NCBI GenBank assembly: GCA_963643225.1
Contig: CAVIIX010000040.1
Location: forward strand, 1 to 6,240
DNA: 6,240 nucleotides
Source of the DNA: UBA1258 sp963643225
GTDB taxonomy: Bacteria > Bacillota > Clostridia > Lachnospirales > Lachnospiraceae
Reading direction: 5' to 3'
Part shown: positions 4,437 to 6,240 of the stretch, one piece after another
Layout of the letters: every line of letters begins with the position of its first letter
Numbering within the stretch: position 1 is the stretch's first letter
Position numbers and translations under genes: made by a program
The notes under the pieces: generated by a model
What the model saw: the letters and a program-made list of their open reading frames with translations, nothing else
What the model was told of the DNA's origin: nothing
The model's database searches: none

Positions 4437-6071
4437 ATGCCTATTACGAAATTATTAGAGGAAAATGCCGCAAAATACGGCAATGATGTGTGCCTGGTTG
4501 AGATTAACCCTGAAGTCAAGGAAGTAAGAAGGGTGACCTGGAAGGAATATGAGCTCATGGAGCCAAATCCTACAACACACTATAGAAGAGAAATTACCTG
4601 GAGAGTATTTGACGAAAAGGCAAACCGTGTAGCCAACATGCTTATGTCAAGAGGCGTGGTAAAGGGCGATAAGGTTGCTATTTTGCTTATGAACTGCCTT
4701 GAGTGGCTCCCTATTTATTTTGGTATTTTAAAGACTGGAGCGCTTGCAGTGCCTCTTAATTTCAGATATGCACCCGATGAAATCGAATACTGCTTAAAGC
4801 TTGCAGACGTGGACGTTTTAATGTTTGGTCCTGAATTCATCGGACGTGTTGAAGAAATCGCTGAAAGAATTTCAAAGAACCGTCTTTTATTCTATGTAGG
4901 TGACAACTGCCCAAGCTTTGCAGAAGACTACAACAGCTTGACAAGCAATTCTTCAAGCCAGGCTCCGGACGTTGAAATCACGGATGATGACGATGCTGCA
5001 ATCTATTTTTCTTCCGGCACAACAGGCTTCCCTAAGGCTATTTTACATGCCCACAGAGCCTTGATGCATTCTGCAAAGGTAGAGCAGGCCCATCACGGTC
5101 AGAAAAAGGACGACGTTTTCTTATGCATTCCGCCTCTTTACCATACAGGTGCCAAGATGCACTGGTTCGGAAGCTTGCTATCAGGCAGCAAAGCTGTACT
5201 TTTAAAGGGTACAAAGCCTGAAACAATTTTCAAGGCTGTAAGCGATGAGGGCTGTACCATCGTGTGGCTTTTGGTGCCCTGGTGTCAGGACTGCCTTGAA
5301 GCAATCGAAAACGGCACAATTGATTTAAAGAATTACAAGCTTGATCAGTGGAGACTTATGCACATCGGTGCACAGCCAGTTCCTCCGAGCTTAATTAAAA
5401 AGTGGAAGAAATACTTTCCAAATCACGAATACGATACCAACTACGGTCTTTCTGAATCCATAGGACCTGGTGCTGTTCATCTTGGAGTTGAAAACATTCA
5501 CAAGGTTGGGGCCATCGGTAAGGCAGGATACGGCTGGGAAACAAAAATTATTGACGAAAAGGGTAACGAGGTTAAGCGCGGCGAGGTAGGCGAGCTTGCA
5601 TTAAAGGGACCCGGTGTCATGAAATGCTACTACCACGATAAGAAGGCTACAAATGAGGTGCTTCACGGCGAATGGCTTTACACAGGCGATATGGCGGTTG
5701 AAGACGAAGACGGCTTCATTATGCTGGTAGACAGAAAGAAGGATGTTATCATTTCGGGTGGTGAAAACCTCTACCCTGTACAGATAGAAGACTTTATCCG
5801 TACAAACGATGCGGTTCACGACGTGGCGGTTATCGGCCTGCCGGATAAGCGTCTTGGTGAAATCGCAGCAGCTATTGTTGAGCTTAAGCCAAACATGATT
5901 GTAACTGAAGAAGAGCTTAACGAATTCTGTAAGGCGCTTCCGCGTTACAAGAGACCTCACAAGATTATTTTTGCGGAAATTCCAAGAAATCCTACCGGAA
6001 AAATAGAAAAACCCAAATTAAGAGAAATTTATTGTGGGGTAAGTCTTGTCGAAGCACAAAATAAGGGGTAA
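4437..6071 (+). CDS. Acyl-CoA synthetase / AMP-dependent ligase (ANL superfamily)
   Basis: This is a 544-residue soluble enzyme. ANL ligases activate a carboxylate with ATP to an acyl-AMP, then pass it to CoA. All core motifs are present: the ATP-binding loop SSGTTGFPK (192-200), PPLYHTGA (232-239), YGLSE (336-340), YTGD (415-418), the hinge region DRKKDVIISGGENLYP (432-447), and the C-terminal catalytic lysine in NPTGK (K522). The length is normal for a class I acyl-CoA synthetase. It is related to medium- or long-chain fatty acid, carnitine or aromatic acid CoA ligases; the substrate cannot be read from sequence alone. The N-terminus contains an apparent duplication of a TW motif (RRVTWKEYE at 31-39 and RREITWRVFDE at 50-60). 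The start is supported by GAGGAG at 4423-4428. The gene stands alone between its promoter and terminator, with no acyl-CoA dehydrogenase or transporter beside it. Confidence 0.93.
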   Translation: MPITKLLEENAAKYGNDVCLVEINPEVKEVRRVTWKEYELMEPNPTTHYRREITWRVFDEKANRVANMLMSRGVVKGDKVAILLMNCLEWLPIYFGILKTGALAVPLNFRYAPDEIEYCLKLADVDVLMFGPEFIGRVEEIAERISKNRLLFYVGDNCPSFAEDYNSLTSNSSSQAPDVEITDDDDAAIYFSSGTTGFPKAILHAHRALMHSAKVEQAHHGQKKDDVFLCIPPLYHTGAKMHWFGSLLSGSKAVLLKGTKPETIFKAVSDEGCTIVWLLVPWCQDCLEAIENGTIDLKNYKLDQWRLMHIGAQPVPPSLIKKWKKYFPNHEYDTNYGLSESIGPGAVHLGVENIHKVGAIGKAGYGWETKIIDEKGNEVKRGEVGELALKGPGVMKCYYHDKKATNEVLHGEWLYTGDMAVEDEDGFIMLVDRKKDVIISGGENLYPVQIEDFIRTNDAVHDVAVIGLPDKRLGEIAAAIVELKPNMIVTEEELNEFCKALPRYKRPHKIIFAEIPRNPTGKIEKPKLREIYCGVSLVEAQNKG

Positions 6072-6076
6072 AATAG

Positions 6077-6108
6077 AACCGGGTCATACAATATGTGACC
6101 TGGTTTTT
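6077..6108 (+). terminator. Rho-independent terminator of the ligase gene
   Basis: AACCGGGTCATA (6077-6088) pairs with positions 6094-6105 through 12 pairs, two of them G-T, leaving loop 6089-6093. T6104-T6108 follow. It starts five bases after the stop codon. On the minus strand the same hairpin is followed by CTATTTT, so it could also serve a convergent gene from the right. Confidence 0.88.
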
Positions 6109-6117
6109 GCGTTGTAA

Positions 6118-6133
6118 TATTTACATATTTACA
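6118..6133. repeat. Tandem duplication of TATTTACA
   Basis: The octamer TATTTACA occurs twice with no gap (6118-6125 and 6126-6133). Its last seven bases (ATTTACA) have an inverted counterpart TGTAAAT at 6206-6212, so the big hairpin between them is bracketed by 7-bp inverted repeats. The bases are AT-rich, so chance is possible. Confidence 0.45.
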
Positions 6134-6167
6134 GTTTTTTCATAAAAAAAATCCTTTCGTTTGTCAT

Positions 6168-6205
6168 AGGCTCCTCCCACTTCCATTGGGAGGTGGGAGG
6201 AGCCT
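6168..6205. repeat. Very stable 17-bp hairpin
   Basis: AGGCTCCTCCCAC (6168-6180) is perfectly complementary to GTGGGAGGAGCCT (6193-6205). The stem continues through a G-T wobble and three more pairs to loop ATTG (6185-6188). One arm is almost all pyrimidine and the other almost all purine. No T tract follows directly on the plus strand; on the minus strand a run of eight T lies about 17 bases beyond the stem. It could be an intergenic repeat, a messenger-stabilising hairpin or part of a gene cut by the window edge. Confidence 0.75.
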
Positions 6206-6240
6206 TGTAAATTTGTAACCATTAACCTTGGCTTTCGATG

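Noticed and set aside
5601..5960. Open minus-strand frame of 119 codons opposite the ligase gene
   Set aside because: It is antisense to the conserved C-terminal motifs of the ligase and arises from their codon pattern; there is no start signal.
1..6240. CRISPR array, insertion sequence, defence or toxin-antitoxin genes
   Set aside because: No regularly spaced repeats, transposase, nuclease or small gene pairs are seen on either strand.

Overview
The window looks like chromosomal DNA from a Gram-positive Clostridia, most likely a Lachnospiraceae member of the Butyrivibrio/Roseburia/Eubacterium type. The reasons are moderately AT-rich DNA, strong purine-rich GAGG/GGAGG ribosome binding sites, many stem-loop plus T-run terminators, a tRNA gene without an encoded CCA end, and a LUD-family protein of a kind I associate with Clostridia. 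The assignment rests on style and family recognition, not on a search.

Layout, left to right. A tRNA-Gly(GCC) gene (43-114, +) ends in a strong terminator that is symmetric on both strands (117-148). Facing it is a small LUD-domain protein of unknown substrate (273-902, -), whose 3' untranslated region would run through a structured spacer (151-272) into the same terminator. After a 386-bp divergent spacer comes a 938-residue cytoplasmic cyclic-di-GMP protein (1289-4105, +) with the order PAS-like, intact GGDEF, GAF-like, degenerate GGDEF, intact EAL. It has its own extended -10 promoter, an operator-like palindrome and a leader hairpin. The next spacer (4106-4436) is dense in structure: a small hairpin, a long-range imperfect inverted repeat, a terminator, a second hairpin sharing one arm with that terminator, and then a clear sigma-A promoter. 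That promoter drives an acyl-CoA synthetase of the ANL adenylating superfamily (4437-6071, +), which ends in its own terminator (6077-6108). The right edge holds a very stable 17-bp hairpin (6168-6205) flanked by short repeats.

The three protein genes look like separate transcription units, each with its own promoter or terminator signals, so no common pathway can be read from their order. The c-di-GMP protein is probably a sensory hub that can make and degrade the second messenger. The ligase probably activates a carboxylic acid as its CoA thioester. The LUD protein may have a redox or organic-acid role, but its substrate is unknown.

I found no mobile-element gene, CRISPR array or defence system. 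The least explained material is in the spacers, above all 4135-4327. The protein genes belong to known families; what is unusual about them is domain arrangement and small family-specific features.
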